Shown: positions 10,906 to 23,200, counted from the stretch's first letter. The stretch is 64,000 nucleotides of DNA from Peromyscus leucopus (GCF_004664715.2 NC_051068.1:18352506-18416505); one strand, 5' to 3'. Notes: generated from the sequence alone by a model not told the origin. Numbers and translations are program-made.

Positions 10906-11310
10906 TATACAGGAGAGGGTAGTAGGGTGTGAGTGAGATGAAAGGACAGGGAGGGGAGATGGGAGCGAAGACAGTGGAGGTAGGACTGAGGGGGGGGGGC
11001 AAGGAGAAGGATTAACTAAGGATTATGACAAAGCCATATGGAAACCTGTTATTTTCAATCTTTTTTTTTTTTTTGTTTGTTTGTTTGTTTTTTCCTTTGG
11101 TTTTTCGAGACAGAGTTTCTCCGTGTAGCTTTGGTACCTTTCCTGGAACTCACTCTGTAGACCAGGTTGCCCTCGAACTCACAGAGATCTGTCTGCCTCT
11201 GCCTCCCAAGTGCTGGGATTAAAGGTGTGTGCCACCACCACCCGACTCAATCTAATTTTAAAATACAGTTTTTATGAAAGTTTGAACAGAGGTACTCTAC
11301 GTGGGTAAAC
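10906..11310 (+). mobile_element. LINE-1 3' UTR, plus-oriented, interrupted by a B1
   Basis: 'ggacagggaggggagatggg', a G run and 'gacaaagccatatggaaacc' are L1 3'-UTR phrases on the plus strand. A B1 (11061-11247) interrupts it and sequence resumes at 'tcaatctaattttaaaatac'. Confidence 0.6.
11061..11247 (-). repeat. B1 SINE
   Basis: A full antisense B1: T-rich tail with (gttt)n, 'gagacagagtttctccgtgt', 'ggaactcactctgtagacca' and 'ctgcctctgcctcccaagtg', ending at 'cccgact'. The 'ggtacctttcctggaactc' form is the cricetid type. 'tcaatc' flanks both ends as a possible short target duplication. Confidence 0.95.
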
Positions 11311-11339
11311 AATGCTGCTCCCAGGAGCCACGGGTTGTT

Positions 11340-11457
11340 TGTTTACAACTTTTAAGTTTAAAATATAATTATTTCCCTCTCCTTTTCACAACCCCTCCCT
11401 CTCCCACAGGCCCCTCAAGTTTCCTCTTGATTCATGGCCTCTTCATCCCCAATTATT

Positions 11458-11503
<46 letters not shown>

Positions 11504-11850
11504 CTTTTTGAATCTGTTTAGTGTTGGTTGTACATATACAACTGCAGGGCTGACCACTTAGCATCAGATAACCAGATAGGGGACTCCCCGCTGTGAAGAC
11601 TTACCCCTTCTCAATAGTTGTTGGTTGCCTGTAATTTTCTGTTTATGGGTTGGGGCCGCCTTTAGATTCCCCCGACACATTAGCATGTCTTTTGTGATAT
11701 GATGGCTCAGGTCTTGTTTAGGCAGCCATATTGTTGAGGTATCAAGGGTGTAGCGTCCCTGTCATTACTAGAGACATAACCTCATAGCAAATTTCTTGTT
11801 GCTCTGTGATTATCTGTACAAGCTGGGGCCTGCTGACATTTTATTATAAA
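11340..11850 (-). mobile_element. LINE-1 3' region (L1_Mur/Lx-type), minus strand
   Basis: 'ctgaccacttagcatcagat', 'ttgttggttgcctgtaattt', 'caggtcttgtttaggcagcc' and 'tctgtgattatctgtacaag' follow the same consensus as the copy at 26.1-27.3 kb. A (CA)n tract is embedded. Confidence 0.75.
11461..11502 (+). repeat. (CA)21 microsatellite
   Basis: Uninterrupted CA dinucleotides inside the L1 fragment. Confidence 0.98.
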
Positions 11851-12061
11851 TAGTGTGGAGTGCTCATGAGGATCTTGGCAGTTAATTGTTGCTAGAGGAG
11901 AGGGAGCCACTTTTTTTCAGTGATGTAACCACTGATTAGTTGCTCAGCTTCTTACTGAAGATTACTTTTCTGTTTGAGATCAGTTTGAGAGAAAGCTCAG
12001 CAGCAGCCAGCTAGTGGAGGTACCATTCCTCAAAGACCTGGTGTTGGGCTGAATGGGAAAG

Positions 12062-12165
12062 AGCTGGACACAGCGGTGTGCATATGTAAATGCAGCACTA
12101 GGGAAGCTGAAGGAAGATTCTAAGATTAAAGCCAGAGCAGCCTACATTGGCATTTTTAAAAAAGT
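12062..12165 (+). repeat. Degraded B1/B4-like SINE
   Basis: 'gtgtgcatatgtaaatgcag', 'cactagggaagctgaagg' and 'ccagagcagcctacattgg' recall a B1 body; strongly diverged. Confidence 0.45.
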
Positions 12166-12956
12166 CTGGTAGGTGACAAGTCCCTTTGGTTGTATTGCAT
12201 GGACTTATGAAAACCCAGTCTTTGATACAAACAAACACATTTGGAAACAATCTGTCACATCTCCCCAGCTTCCCTGAGATGATTCTTGGAAAGGCACAGA
12301 ATTCAGAACAAGATTGAGCGACTAAGGAGTAAACTATCGTCCTGATATTTAAATTATGCTCGGAGATTTGGCCAACTGACTGGGACCTCCAGCACTCTAA
12401 CACGTATGACATCCTCTCCTGCCAACCTCTGGAGCTGGTTCTTGCAGCCCCAGAAATGCAAGAGAATTTTGGAGAGTGGAGGATGGAATGTTCTGGGGTC
12501 TGAGCACAGCAGAAAGACTCGGAGGAGCGTGGAGTACCAATGCACAGCTGTCTGTCCCGACTCTTTCTCCTAGGTTGGAGCCTTGAATATAGAGTGGAAA
12601 CAGAAATCTCTGTCCTTTGGACTGAGAAAGAAGAAAAAGCCTTCAGCAGAGGAGCTGTGTTTGGGGCAGGATGGGTGGCAATGTGTGCCAAGTCACAGAG
12701 AAGACTGTTGTCCAGCAGAGCTCAGCACAGCCTTGGTGACCCAAGAACTCTCAGTTTGGGGAGCCCCAGAGAAACACCCTCACCATAGACCTTGGTGTTC
12801 TCACTGTAAAGTACAGTAAAGCTCCTACCGGTGGACCTTGGGCTGCAGACGCCACAAGAAGGTATGACAGACCATGGCGTCAGTGTGAAGGACGACCTTG
12901 CACAGCTACTCAAACCTGACTGTGAGGAATCAGGACAGGGAAATGAAATACTCTGA
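12166..12956. other. Non-coding; one 197-codon minus-strand open frame
   Basis: The minus-strand open frame 12098-12691 is long for chance but overlaps a SINE relic, has no recognisable domain and no nearby splice or promoter evidence. It is treated as non-coding. Confidence 0.4.
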
Positions 12957-13095
12957 CTGGGAATAGTGGCATGACTGGAGCTGGACGTGCATAACTCTAA
13001 CCCTAGCACCCAGAGAGCCAAGCCAGAAGATGGCAGGTTCAAGGCCATCCCGGGCTACATCACTAAACCCTGTCTCAAAAGGGGAAAAGAAAAAG
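12957..13095 (+). repeat. B1/B4-like SINE
   Basis: 'ataactctaaccctagcacc', 'ggcaggttcaaggccatccc' and 'ctaaaccctgtctcaaaagg' are a diverged B1 monomer with a short A/G tail. Confidence 0.7.
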
Positions 13096-13199
13096 AAGGT
13101 GATTTGTTCCCAGCAAGGGGTGCTGTTTTGAGAGGCTGTGGAACCTTCAGGAAGAGCAACCTGGCTGGTGGGAGTAAGTCAGAGGGGTGAAGGCTAGAC

Positions 13200-13390
13200 C
13201 CCGCCCCTAGTTCCTGCCATCTTCTTCATCATATGCTCTTGCAACCAAGAGCTGAACTGTTCTGCCACACCTGTGCTGCCATGATGGACTGGAACCTTCT
13301 GAGACTGAGGGGTCACCTCCTCCTTCATGCTGCCTCTGTCATGGTGATATGTAAGCAGCTAATACACAGCAACTTAAGATTCCAAGGAAG
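13200..13390 (+). repeat. Tail of a rodent URR1/RMER1-type repeat
   Basis: 'ctgccatgatggactggaac' and 'gtaagcagctaatacacagc' match the 3' part of the repeat family also seen at 17.3-18.0 kb. Confidence 0.5.
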
Positions 13391-13850
13391 CCTGATGCCT
13401 GTTTGTTAGGAAAAGCAGAAATATCCTGGCCCACTGTGTGCCTGTGTACAGAGGGTAGTCAGGGTTTGAGTTCCTGTATGATTGTGTGTAGGGGAAGGCT
13501 TATTTACTTCCCATCAGCATTCTTCTTTCTGGTCTTTCTGGAGGTAATTTCCTAAGACTCTTGACCTCTGGGGATAATGAATGAGTAGAGACAGGGTGTA
13601 ATTATAAGATTATAAACCATTTAAGAGTACTCCAGCAAAACTTATTCTAGAAAAAACTTGTTAAACTGAAAGATATTTCTGTTCCCCCATCACCACCCAT
13701 ACAGTTTATAGATAATAGACTCATTTTACTTTTTCTGGTAAAGTACAAGCTGTGAAGTGATAAATGTTTGGAAATATGGAGATTTAGAAGAGGGAAAATA
13801 TCATGACCATACATTATTCTTGAATGAAAAAAATGAAATAAACGGAGGAG
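13391..13850. other. Non-coding, nothing recognised
   Basis: AT-rich unique-looking sequence. Confidence 0.4.
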
Positions 13851-13854
13851 GGCA

Positions 13855-14400
13855 TGACTACTCCTGAAGTACCGAGACTTTTATTGTAGATATAAGGGAG
13901 AAAGCAGGCAGAGGGAAGAGTCCGGGCTGAACATGGCCAGCAGATTAAACCCCACTATGAGACGAGAGATGGGGAGGAAGGGCAAGAGAGGATCCCCTGA
14001 TCAAGAGAAACTGCCTGGGCCAGGAGACCAGTGTAGCTAAAATGGCTGAGTTATATAGGGAAGGGCAGCCCGGCCCAGCCCCTGGGCTGGAGAACTTTAG
14101 GATAGCTGGTGGAGTACATGGACCCTGTAACAGCTAGGGACTGAGGGGTGCTGGGAGGATCTGGTGGCCAGAATGGCTTTGATGTGCTGATAGGCACCCC
14201 AGTTAGCCTTTTGTCCCGGGTTTGAGACCTACCAGTTCTGGGCCCATTTTGAAAAGCATAGCCTAGAATTAGAGTGCCAGAGAAAGAGAGGCTGAGCTTG
14301 TTCAGAAACTGCAGGGCATTTGTCTCTTAGATCGCTACCATCAGAAATCAGGCGGAAGCAGGGTATGGAGAGCACCTGGCCTTGGGCCTTCAGACCATGG
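13855..14400 (-). mobile_element. LTR-like retroviral relic
   Basis: 'acttttattgtagatataag' (AATAAAA polyadenylation signal on the minus strand) and 'ctgaacatggccagcagatt' are shared in order with 27.95-28.35 kb. The two segments are members of one LTR-like family, both minus-oriented. Exact ends were not found. Confidence 0.5.
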
Positions 14401-14689
14401 GAAAGCCAGGCAACATGGACATGTGCTGAGAAGCTCTGAGGTTGCCATGGGCCCTGCAGAGACTGGGCAGCATGCCACCCTGCCTTGGCAGCTTCTGTTT
14501 ATGGCCCCATGGAGAAAAGGTGATATTTCTGTTCTTCCTTCTATCAGGAAAATTATTTAATCTAAATGAATTACCTCTTCCAGGCAAAGTTGCAAGTTTT
14601 AAAACGACATAAGTCAAAGTAACTAATTTCTAACTGGGAGGTTCCAGAATCAGGAAACAAAGAGGTGGCATCAGAGTGATGAGGTCACA

Positions 14690-14797
14690 CCTCTCCCAGG
14701 AGGAAGTATAGGAAGGTGCTCCCTCCTCTCCCAGGAGGAAGTACTAGGAAGGTGCTCCCTCCTCTCCCAGGAAGGAAATACTAGTAAGGTGCTCCCC
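14690..14797. repeat. 36-37-bp tandem repeat, 3 copies
   Basis: 'cctctcccaggaggaagta' followed by 'aggaaggtgctccctcct' repeats three times with small changes. Confidence 0.9.
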
Positions 14798-15144
14798 ACA
14801 CTGGGTGCAGAGCAGTCTTCAGACATTTTAAAGCCTGACTGAAGTCTACCCAAGCTGACTTTGGAGAACTATGCAGATGGTCTTTTGTTTATTTTTTGTT
14901 TGTTTGGGGTTTATTTATTTTTATTTTTATTTTATTTTCCCAGAGACATGGAAAAAGCCTAGTACTAACTTAGATAGGCTTACCCATGTGCTCACCCAGG
15001 ACACAACCATTGAGCAATATTGTAGATAAGACCATGTTAGCATCTAGGGAAGAGACAGAGAAGCTTACATTTCACTTTTCCTGGCTTAACAAATTTTCAC
15101 TCTACTAAAGGACGAAAGTCCTGCATGCATTTCAACACTTTCTT

Positions 15145-15290
15145 TGTTAACTATTGAGACAGGGTTTTATCTAATCCAGGATGGCCTTAAACTTGTTATG
15201 AATCCAAGGTTGATCTTGAACTTCTGATTCTTCTGCTTCTATCTCCAAGTTGTAGAATTAAGGTGTACACATCACACTAAGCCCATAGGT
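15145..15290 (-). repeat. B1/B4-like SINE relic
   Basis: 'gagacagggttttatctaat', 'ccaggatggccttaaacttg' and 'cttctgattcttctgcttct' are antisense to a B4/B1-type SINE. Confidence 0.7.
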
Positions 15291-16800
15291 GAACGTGAGC
15301 TAATTATAAATGGCTGTTTTCCTAGGACTGGAAGGTGCTAGAGCATACTGCCGATACAGGAAAATATGTGGGTAGGTGCTAAAGACTCAAGAAGAAAGTG
15401 TTTTGAGAGATAGTGGCTGGAGTGAGAGTCAAGCGGCGAGCCTTGAAGAAGGATGGATCTAACGAAGCGGGTTCCCCTGTGTTCTTGCTGACAGGAAGGA
15501 GCCACAGCAGTCAGAGACCCTGAGAAAAATGCAGTGAGTCAGCCTCCCAGAGGGGACAGGAGGGCACAAGAACGCTCTAGGCCACCAGCCCTCAGGTAGC
15601 ACAAGCCCAAAGACTTCTTACAGAACACCCATTGCCCACAGTAAGTTTCACAGAAACTGTGTACTAGGTGCATATTCAGCAGGAAAGGTCTAGAATAAGG
15701 GTCCTGAAGGCTGTGGCTTTGCATCTATTAAGGAAAGGATTGTCACAGCGAGGGTCCAGCCAGGTTTCCACTGTGTGGTTTTGTTGTGAATCTACCCAGC
15801 ACAGAGGTGTGCATTTATTACACTGTTGACTGCAATTACTCAAGAATGAATGCCAGAACACAACTGGATGAGATCCGGCGAAGTGAGAGGAGGCAGGAGG
15901 AAGTGCCTCTCCGGACTTATTCATAGACTTCCTGCCTGGCTGCTCTCCTCTGGATGTTGAACATCCTCCAAGGGGTGTTGATGCTATTAGAAAATGGGAG
16001 AAACTTAAGAGGCCAGTCAAGTGGGATGTTTAGGTGGTTAGGGATGTTATGAAGGGAAGTGTTGGACCCCAGGTCCCTGCTCACGGAACTGCCCTGCTCA
16101 GGAGCACCTCAGCTTTTGCTCTCCGTAAGATAATCTTTTCTTCAGACGAGTTAGTTTCCTCAGGAGTTTTGATGGAATCTAATGCACTAACCATTCCTCT
16201 CTCTGTCCTGTGGACAAAGCCCTTCAAACTGAACTATTTTGTCAGGAGAGGGATGGTGACTGAGTGTGGTCACAGGTCCAAACAGCAGAATCTTGATGTA
16301 TCGGTGACTTTCACATAGCTCGGCTTTCTACAGGTATGAATCATGAAAGCACAATGCTTACAACACCATTTCAAATTCGTGATGTGAATGAACAACACAA
16401 AGCAAAAGAAAAATCTCTGTGTGAGTCATATGCTTAAAAACATATAAGTTGATCGAACAAATAAAGTCACATGTGAAAAATAAGGCACTTCCCAAATTCT
16501 TAGGTGTTATTAATCATTATTTATCAGTATTTATCTTAACACTTTCCCCCCTGGTTTTTGTAGACTTTTCTTGCTTTTTCTTTTATCTTGAATCTTTACA
16601 ATTGAAAATGAAAAAAAAAAAAAAATTCCAAACTTGCAAAACCTATACTAAGAGTCAGTGACTGCCTTTTATTTTCATGCCGTAGACTAACTTTCCCTGA
16701 AAGGGGATTTTTTTTTCCTCTTGCTGTTCCCCAATTGTCACATCTGAAAAAGAACAGGTTAATTCTCTAAGGAAAACCCTGTCTTTTTGTTATGGTAGTT
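15291..16800. other. Non-coding, nothing recognised
   Basis: Apart from an A run near 16.61 kb, no repeat or exon was recognised. Confidence 0.4.
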
Positions 16801-16803
16801 TCT

Positions 16804-17015
16804 GTTCTGTTAGAGACAAGACTGGATGTATCCCTGGCTAAGCTCAAACTCCCTTGCAGCTGAAGACACCCTTGAGCCTGGGATCTTCCTGCCTCCCTCT
16901 CCTGAGTGCTGGGATTATAGGCTTTTGCCACCACAGGCACTTAACGCGGTGCACTGCCAGGGAGTAAGTCTTGGGCCTTGTGCATGCTAAATTAGCAGTC
17001 CACCAACTGTGCTAG
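16804..17015 (-). repeat. B4 SINE (B1 + ID fusion)
   Basis: An antisense B1-like part ('gagacaagactggatgtatc', 'ctcctgagtgctgggattat') is followed by an antisense ID-like head ('gggccttgtgcatgctaaat', 'ccaccaactgtgctag'). This is the B4 layout. Confidence 0.8.
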
Positions 17016-17271
17016 AAAACCAGAAAAACTAGCCAGAAAACCGTGTCTTCCCCACAGTCCGACGTGCTCAGTCTCCTTTTGTCGTTGGGAAGTGAACTCT
17101 AGAGGTGGGCTAGAGTCACCTCTCCTTGTGGCCCCTGCCTCTCCATAGCAGTAGCCTGCTGGGGAAGTGCCCACAGAGAAATGGTTATGAAGTCAGACCT
17201 ATCAGAGTGTGTAAGGTAAGGTTAAAGTTCAGTGATCATGTAGGCGACATTTAAAGAAAGGGAGGCTGTGG

Positions 17272-17373
17272 TGGTTAATTTTGATTGTCCACTTGACAGA
17301 CTAAAATCTCCCAAGAAAGGAGCTCTGAACACGCTTTTGAGGGAGTCTCTAATTGAGGTCAGTAAGGCGGGAA
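17272..17373 (+). repeat. Rodent mid-repetitive element, left part
   Basis: 'gtggttaattttgattgtcc' and 'acttgacagactaaaatctc' start a common rodent repeat; the body is split by the solo LTR. Confidence 0.65.
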
Positions 17374-17739
17374 TGTTACCAGGGAAACTTGGAATTGCCT
17401 TTGGAGTTCTTAAACTCATTGATAAAATTTAAAAATGGACTCGGAAGGAATCAGGAAGATCGTTTTATTAGAGTTTGAGAGAAAAGCAGCAGGGCAGGCA
17501 GGCTGCGAATCTTGCCGGCTGTCAGGAGGAGGGAGGTGGAGAAAGGGAGAGAGCTGTCTTCAGGAAAGGGGCAGGTCAGCGATGGCTGAGTCCCTACTGC
17601 CTTATGAAAGCACTGATGGGCTGCACAGAGGGAGAGGATTCTGGGAAGACAATTGTCTCAGGAGGGCACACTTCCTCAGGTGAATTAGATTTCCTGGAGG
17701 GAGGGTGGTCTCTGGACCGAGTCGGATAACTCTGTAACA
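17374..17739 (-). mobile_element. Solo LTR inserted in another repeat
   Basis: The 366-bp insert begins TGTTAC and ends GTAACA, perfect 6-bp inverted termini of the TG...CA class. It carries an AATAAA polyadenylation signal on the minus strand (tttatt in 'gatcgttttattagag'). It splits a rodent repeat whose body resumes immediately after it. Flanks (gggaa / ggagg) resemble a degraded target duplication. No internal viral region or genes remain. Confidence 0.75.
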
Positions 17740-17995
17740 GGAGGACCCACCTTGACTGTGGGCACACCATTCCACGAGTCAGGGTTAAAAGGAGACAGTG
17801 AACTGAGTGCCAGCATTCACCTCTCCCCTACTGCCCAGTGGCCTCACACTCATGCTGCTGTGATTTTCCCAGCAGGAGACTACACTTCACACTAAGAACC
17901 AAGAGAAAGCCTGCCTTCCCCAAGCTGCTTCTAGTCAGGTACTTTGTCCCATCAGTGACAACCCAAGGGTTAGAGGAACGATTAGTTCATTTAAA
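17740..17995 (+). repeat. Rodent mid-repetitive element, right part
   Basis: 'ggacccaccttgactgtggg', 'caccattccacgagtcaggg' and 'aagctgcttctagtcaggta' continue the repeat interrupted by the LTR. Confidence 0.65.
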
Positions 17996-18018
17996 ATACT
18001 CAACTAAGCGCTCCCCTA

Positions 18019-18178
18019 GCTGGGCCGTGGTGGCACATGTCTTTAATTTCAGCACTCGGGAGGCAGAGCGAGGAGGATCTCTGTGAGTTCGAGGCCAGCC
18101 TGGTCTACAGAGCAAGATCCAGGACAGGCACCAAAACTACACAGAGAAACCCTGTCTCAAAAAACCAAGAAAAAAAAA
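18019..18178 (+). repeat. B1 SINE
   Basis: 'gctgggccgtggtggcacat', 'tctgtgagttcgaggccagc', 'caggcaccaaaactacacag' and 'aaaccctgtctcaaaaaacc' form a full-length cricetid-type B1. Confidence 0.97.
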
Positions 18179-18202
18179 GGGGGAGGAGAGGGAGAGGGAG
18201 AG

Positions 18203-18295
<93 letters not shown>

Positions 18296-18296
18296 C
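18179..18296 (+). repeat. (GA)n/(GGGA) purine tract
   Basis: About 115 bases of nearly pure purine grow from the B1 tail; it explains the Arg-Glu and Ser-Leu open frames here. Confidence 0.97.
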
Positions 18297-20139
18297 TGAA
18301 CAAGCAGCCAGCATACAGGGTGGAGGAACATTTCCTGAGTGCTTGAGTATATAACTTAACCATAAATAAAACAGCATTGGTATGGGCCACTCCTGAACTA
18401 AGTGCATTTCTAGCTTAATTTCCACTGTGTCTCAGACCATTCCCATTATCAGCCTTCCCCAAAGAACACCCTTACACTTTCCCCGCTCACTCCACCATGA
18501 AATGTTGCTAGCCCAGCTGTGCGTGTGTCTGTCTGTACCTGTGCTTTATGTGTAAGAAGAGTGCTTTTTGCTATCACAGTATCACCCCTGTGAGAAAGCA
18601 TGTCCTCCTAAACGTTCTCACCATTCCAATGTCTCTGTCTCCGTGGCGAAATGTGACAGGATCAGCTGGGAGGAGAGAACAGATGTGGACACCAGGACAG
18701 ACTCCTCAGTCCTCCAGAAGGGCTGGTGCCAACTTGAAATCACAGGGAAGAAAAGGGGAAAATCACAGGGAAGGGTCCAAACAGATTCTCTGCGGCATGC
18801 CAGGCAAACGTGATGTGATGGCATTCTTCTCCCTCACGGCAGGCCCAAAGAACGGAATGATGCAAGACCCTAGAAAAGGCCGAGAAGCCTATAGACACAC
18901 TCCTCTTTCCTGGTACTTCAAGAGTATGGGCTTCTCACACATGATAATTCATTTTCTAAATAAATTTATATTTTTAAAGATGGAGGGTTTTTTTTGTGAA
19001 GTGTTGATTGTATTACATAATGTCTGAAAACATTTAAAATAATTGAAAATAACCTCAGTAAATCATCAATTTATAATCTTAACTCTGAAAAAATAACCTT
19101 TATAAAATTCATTGTATAAACACCTTGACAGAAAATAGCAGTGCGCTCAAGCTGTTCCCAGTGTGCAGAAATAGTGACCGTTTGAAGGTAACACTATACA
19201 TAGAATTGGTAGCTTTTCATTTATCTCTACGCCCTAAAGGAAAATGGAATGGAATGGTTATGTTATGTGACGACACTGTAATTACCAAATGCATTGTGAG
19301 GATCAATAGGGTCTCATAGAACCACTTGGTCTCTGAGCAAGGAAGCCCAGCTGACATGGCTGTGTTGCGACTCATGAGCCCAGGACCGGGACTGTTTCCT
19401 GAGATATAAAAGATCACTGAACATGTTTTTGCAGACTTAAAATAGAAAGGCAGGTTTTATTTTTTTTCCATGTAGGAGAGAGCGGAACATTTTAAAATAG
19501 GAAACTTAAAAAGAATTCCAAGATAAAAGAAAGTGAGAGCTGAAATTCTAAGTAGCTCCGCCTGGCTTACTCAGTCCCCAAGTCATTTCTCATAAGACAC
19601 TTCTGTCTTTGGTAAGTTGTGTTCCTGTTTACATAAGAACTCTTATTTACAGTATTTATGAACACAAGGGCTAATATAGACAATGCCCATGATTATAAAG
19701 CCATAGGACACACTATGTTCCTAATGAGCGTGGTGTGTGTGTGGCCTGTGTGTGTGGCCTGTGTCGTTCCCATCATGTAATACAGCCTCCTTCATCCATG
19801 TCCCCTTCCGAAATACTTGCATTTGTGCTGTTCAGAAAGGTCATTAACTAGAATAAATGAGGTGATGCCAGCTCTCGTAGTTTTGATCCTTTCCTGGCAT
19901 TGCGATTATTGTGAGTGAGGACATGTGGGGAACTCTCAAGTTGGTACACATCTCTCCCAAGTGCTGTGTGGTGGTCTGCTTGTATGTCTCCACCTCACCC
20001 TCTCAAATTCATGGCTTCTCAGACTGTATTTGAATATGCTATAGACACAGTATTTTATTAGTTTCATTATAATTACACTTTTATTAATTTGTATAATCAC
20101 ACTTAACCACGAATCCTATCTGGATCCACTATAAGCTGA
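18297..20139. other. Repeat-poor non-coding sequence
   Basis: No clear SINE, L1 or LTR was recognised. The 159-codon plus-strand open frame 18548-19027 resembles nothing known to me. Confidence 0.4.
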
Positions 20140-20245
20140 AAAAGACAGCTGTCCATCTTACTCATCCTGTCCCAGTATCCAGCACATGGGATTTGGCACC
20201 CAGTGGGTGCTTAGTTATGATTTCAGTGAGTAGCTGGACAGTGAT
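20140..20245 (+). repeat. Possible L2/MIR 3'-end relic
   Basis: 'gtcccagtatccagcacatg' followed by 'ggcacccagtgggtgcttag' recalls the L2/MIR end ('agtgcctggcacatagtaggtgctca'). Confidence 0.45.
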
Positions 20246-23200
20246 GTCATAATGGATAGTTCTGTGCTCAGTTTCCTTGGTAAAAAGTTTTTCCCATGTG
20301 GTTTGGAACCTGCTTCAATTGTGACCTGAGGCCCCCATGACTCATTCAGCCTTCCAACCAAAAACACCAGGAGTGTTAATTACTGTAAAAGGCAATGTCT
20401 TCAAAAGAGAAGCTGTCTCTCTACAGTAACCAAACAGAAACTGCCTACCATATAATACCGTGTTGGTCCATAAACTGCAAAAGAACAGGACTTTTCCATT
20501 TCCATCTGAAGATTATTACTTATTCAGTGGCATCAACTACCTTGGAAGATGCTCAAACCAGAACAAAACAGTGATGATCCACAGACCCACTGAGCAAGGT
20601 CTTGCTTAGCCCCTAAATGTGACCTACCTTTGACTAGAATCCTTGTGGGTGACAAGTGACTGGAATTTCCTTGCCTGGGTTCTCAAAGAACTTGCTCCTA
20701 CACGAGGGGGAAGCCCATACCAGGAAAGGGAGAATTGGTTCCAAAGTGGCCCATGGAAATTCAGGCACACAAGTCTTTGGCTCTTGCCTTGTGACTTAAG
20801 GGGTTTCTCCTTAGAGGAAAATCAACTGTTGGTTTAAAAAAAAAAACAATCCTCAAATGTAATAATTTAATTCTTAATTTTATTGTATGGATTGGATACA
20901 AAAAAGTGGGCTCATTTCAAAAGAGCGAGCCAAGTAACCTCCTTCTGCATGCTGTGTGAAGACTTTTGCTTCTGCGTCTGCTATAGCTCTGGGTCCTGGG
21001 GTCCTTCTGACTCTCCTGTGGGCAGGTTGTGGGGTCATCAACACATACTGCCTTTAGGAAAGCCAAGAAAGGTCAATTTTGATCAGCACTTGAGAAGGGA
21101 TGCTGGACTGGGGTTCTCATCTCTCTGGGCCTCTCCTTCCCTGTTTTATATTATCACCACCATGCCAACAGGGTGAGCAGGCTGGGGCAGACAGAGTGGC
21201 TGGGTGGGAACTCCAGCAGCCAGTAGATTGGGGAACAGTGAGCTGATGCACAGCACAAATGGAGAGAATGTAATGAAAGATTCGACCCCAGGCTGGCTGG
21301 CACACAAGGTGTCCTGTTGATGGCACCGTGACAAGGGGATGGGGATGGGCATCTGGACATCTTCTCTGAGCTAGCCACCTTTTCACATCAGGAGCAACTC
21401 AGCATGCCCAGGCAGCCTTGGACGGAGCAGACACAGGGCTCTTGGCAGGGATGGAAGACGGGGATGTCACATTTAATCAGCAAATAAAAGGCAGGCAGAA
21501 AAACAAGTGGAGAATAAACCCCAGAAAACAGATCGAAAAATGGGAAAGAAACAAGGGCAAGCCATAGGTCTGATGACAGGGAGGTAGGAGAGGACTCTGA
21601 TAGGAGCATTCTTGGTTCTCAGAGGTCTGGGGAGGAGGCTCACAAACTGCAACCAAGAGGGCAGGAGAAGGATTAGAGAAGTCTCCGTCTTCAGTACGAA
21701 TGACTTCGCAGTTGGTAACTTTGTTAGAAGGGCAGACCGTATATGGAGATGTTATGTGATCTCTACCTATTTACGTGGCCTCTGCCTATCAGCTTTCTTG
21801 ACCAGCAGAAGTATATTTATTTCTTCTTTTTCCTTCTTTCTTCATTCTCTACCCTGAACACACTCTCTTCCTCTTATGGAAATCATCTGCTCTCGTCTCC
21901 ATGTTTCTGTTTGCCATCCAGGGCTTCCCTGGCTCCTAAACAGGGCTTCCCTGGCTTCTAAACATCATGCTGTGGTAAAAAGGAACTCCATGTTAGCATT
22001 TCCAAATAAACGAGCTTTGCAAATGGCACACCCACAGGACCATGAAGAATGTGACAGATGGTCCTAGTTTTCAAAGAAATTGTAGAAAAGACAAATTGGT
22101 AATAGTTACAAATAGTTGCAAAACTGAACATTCAGTCATTTGATTTGTACAGAGAGACTTTCCTAAAAGCACATGGTGAACCAAATCCTACCTGTTGAGA
22201 AATGTAGAAGAATTACCAAGAAACACAGGGGAAAAAATCTTTTTAGGAAATGCCATAGGGATCCTAGCTGAGAAGCCTACTTATTTAGGAAGGCTGATTC
22301 CATCCTCTGCTGATCAGGCTGAGCAGAAAGCTCTGGCATGGTTGGGAGGTCCGGGAGATGCTGCAGGCTCAAACATCAGAGGACAGGGCAACTCGGCTTA
22401 GGGATTTAGTCATAATATATTGAAGCTGAGATTCTGACTAGCAGTGGGAACTGTGTGTAAAATTCTTGCAGGATGCATGACTAAGGAAGCTCCCTTTCTT
22501 ACAGCCACTTACTCAGGCTAAAGAGACTCTGCCCTGGAGATCTGAGAACTCAGCAACAATCCTTGATCCTTCCACGTGGGATTGGTTAAGATTACCTGTG
22601 CATATTCTACAATGATCCCAGGGTCTGCAGAGGTTGCTGCCTGTCTACCAACACCCATTCTCCTTCCTCCTCAGTAGCTGACTGAACGTTTTGGCCAGGC
22701 ACAAGCTGAAGTGAATGGCTGTACTTCTCAGCCTGCTGTGTGGGTGTTGTCCACTGGATGAAATCTGGCCAGCTATTTCTCCTCTAAGTGCTGTACAGGA
22801 CAGCTGGGAAAGCAGGGGCACTTCTCCATTGTCCTTCTCCTGCTGGACAAGTAATAGACAGCTCAGGCTGTTGTGTTGGCTGTGACTAGGTGATGTGGTG
22901 GCCATACTAGATGAACTGACCAGAGGATGTGAAGTCTGTTGACTCTGTGAAGTAGGATGTTCATATTTCTGTTACTGGAGAGACTAAACCCTTGTATATA
23001 TAAGGTAGTGTAGTTGGTTGACTTTCAGCTGAACGTAATCTAAACAACAGAAACTCAAGGTGGGGAAAACAGACAACAACAACAACAAAAGCCAGACACA
23101 CAAACACAGAAGACAGAACCACAGAGGTAACAAGAGGGCTAAGTCAACACCAGGGAGCCCACTGGGAGGGAACTGGAAGTGGGGAACACAGCATTAACCA

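Noticed and set aside
12098..12691. 197-codon minus-strand open frame
   Set aside because: Overlaps a degraded SINE, shows no domain or compositional signal of a protein, and has no recognisable parent gene.
1..15000. Search for Il2 exons at the left end
   Set aside because: No minus-strand segment resembling the Il2 coding exons, including its glutamine-rich part, was seen, so Il2 is assumed to lie outside the window.
18548..19027. 159-codon plus-strand open frame
   Set aside because: Low-information sequence with no recognisable domain; no splice or promoter evidence.
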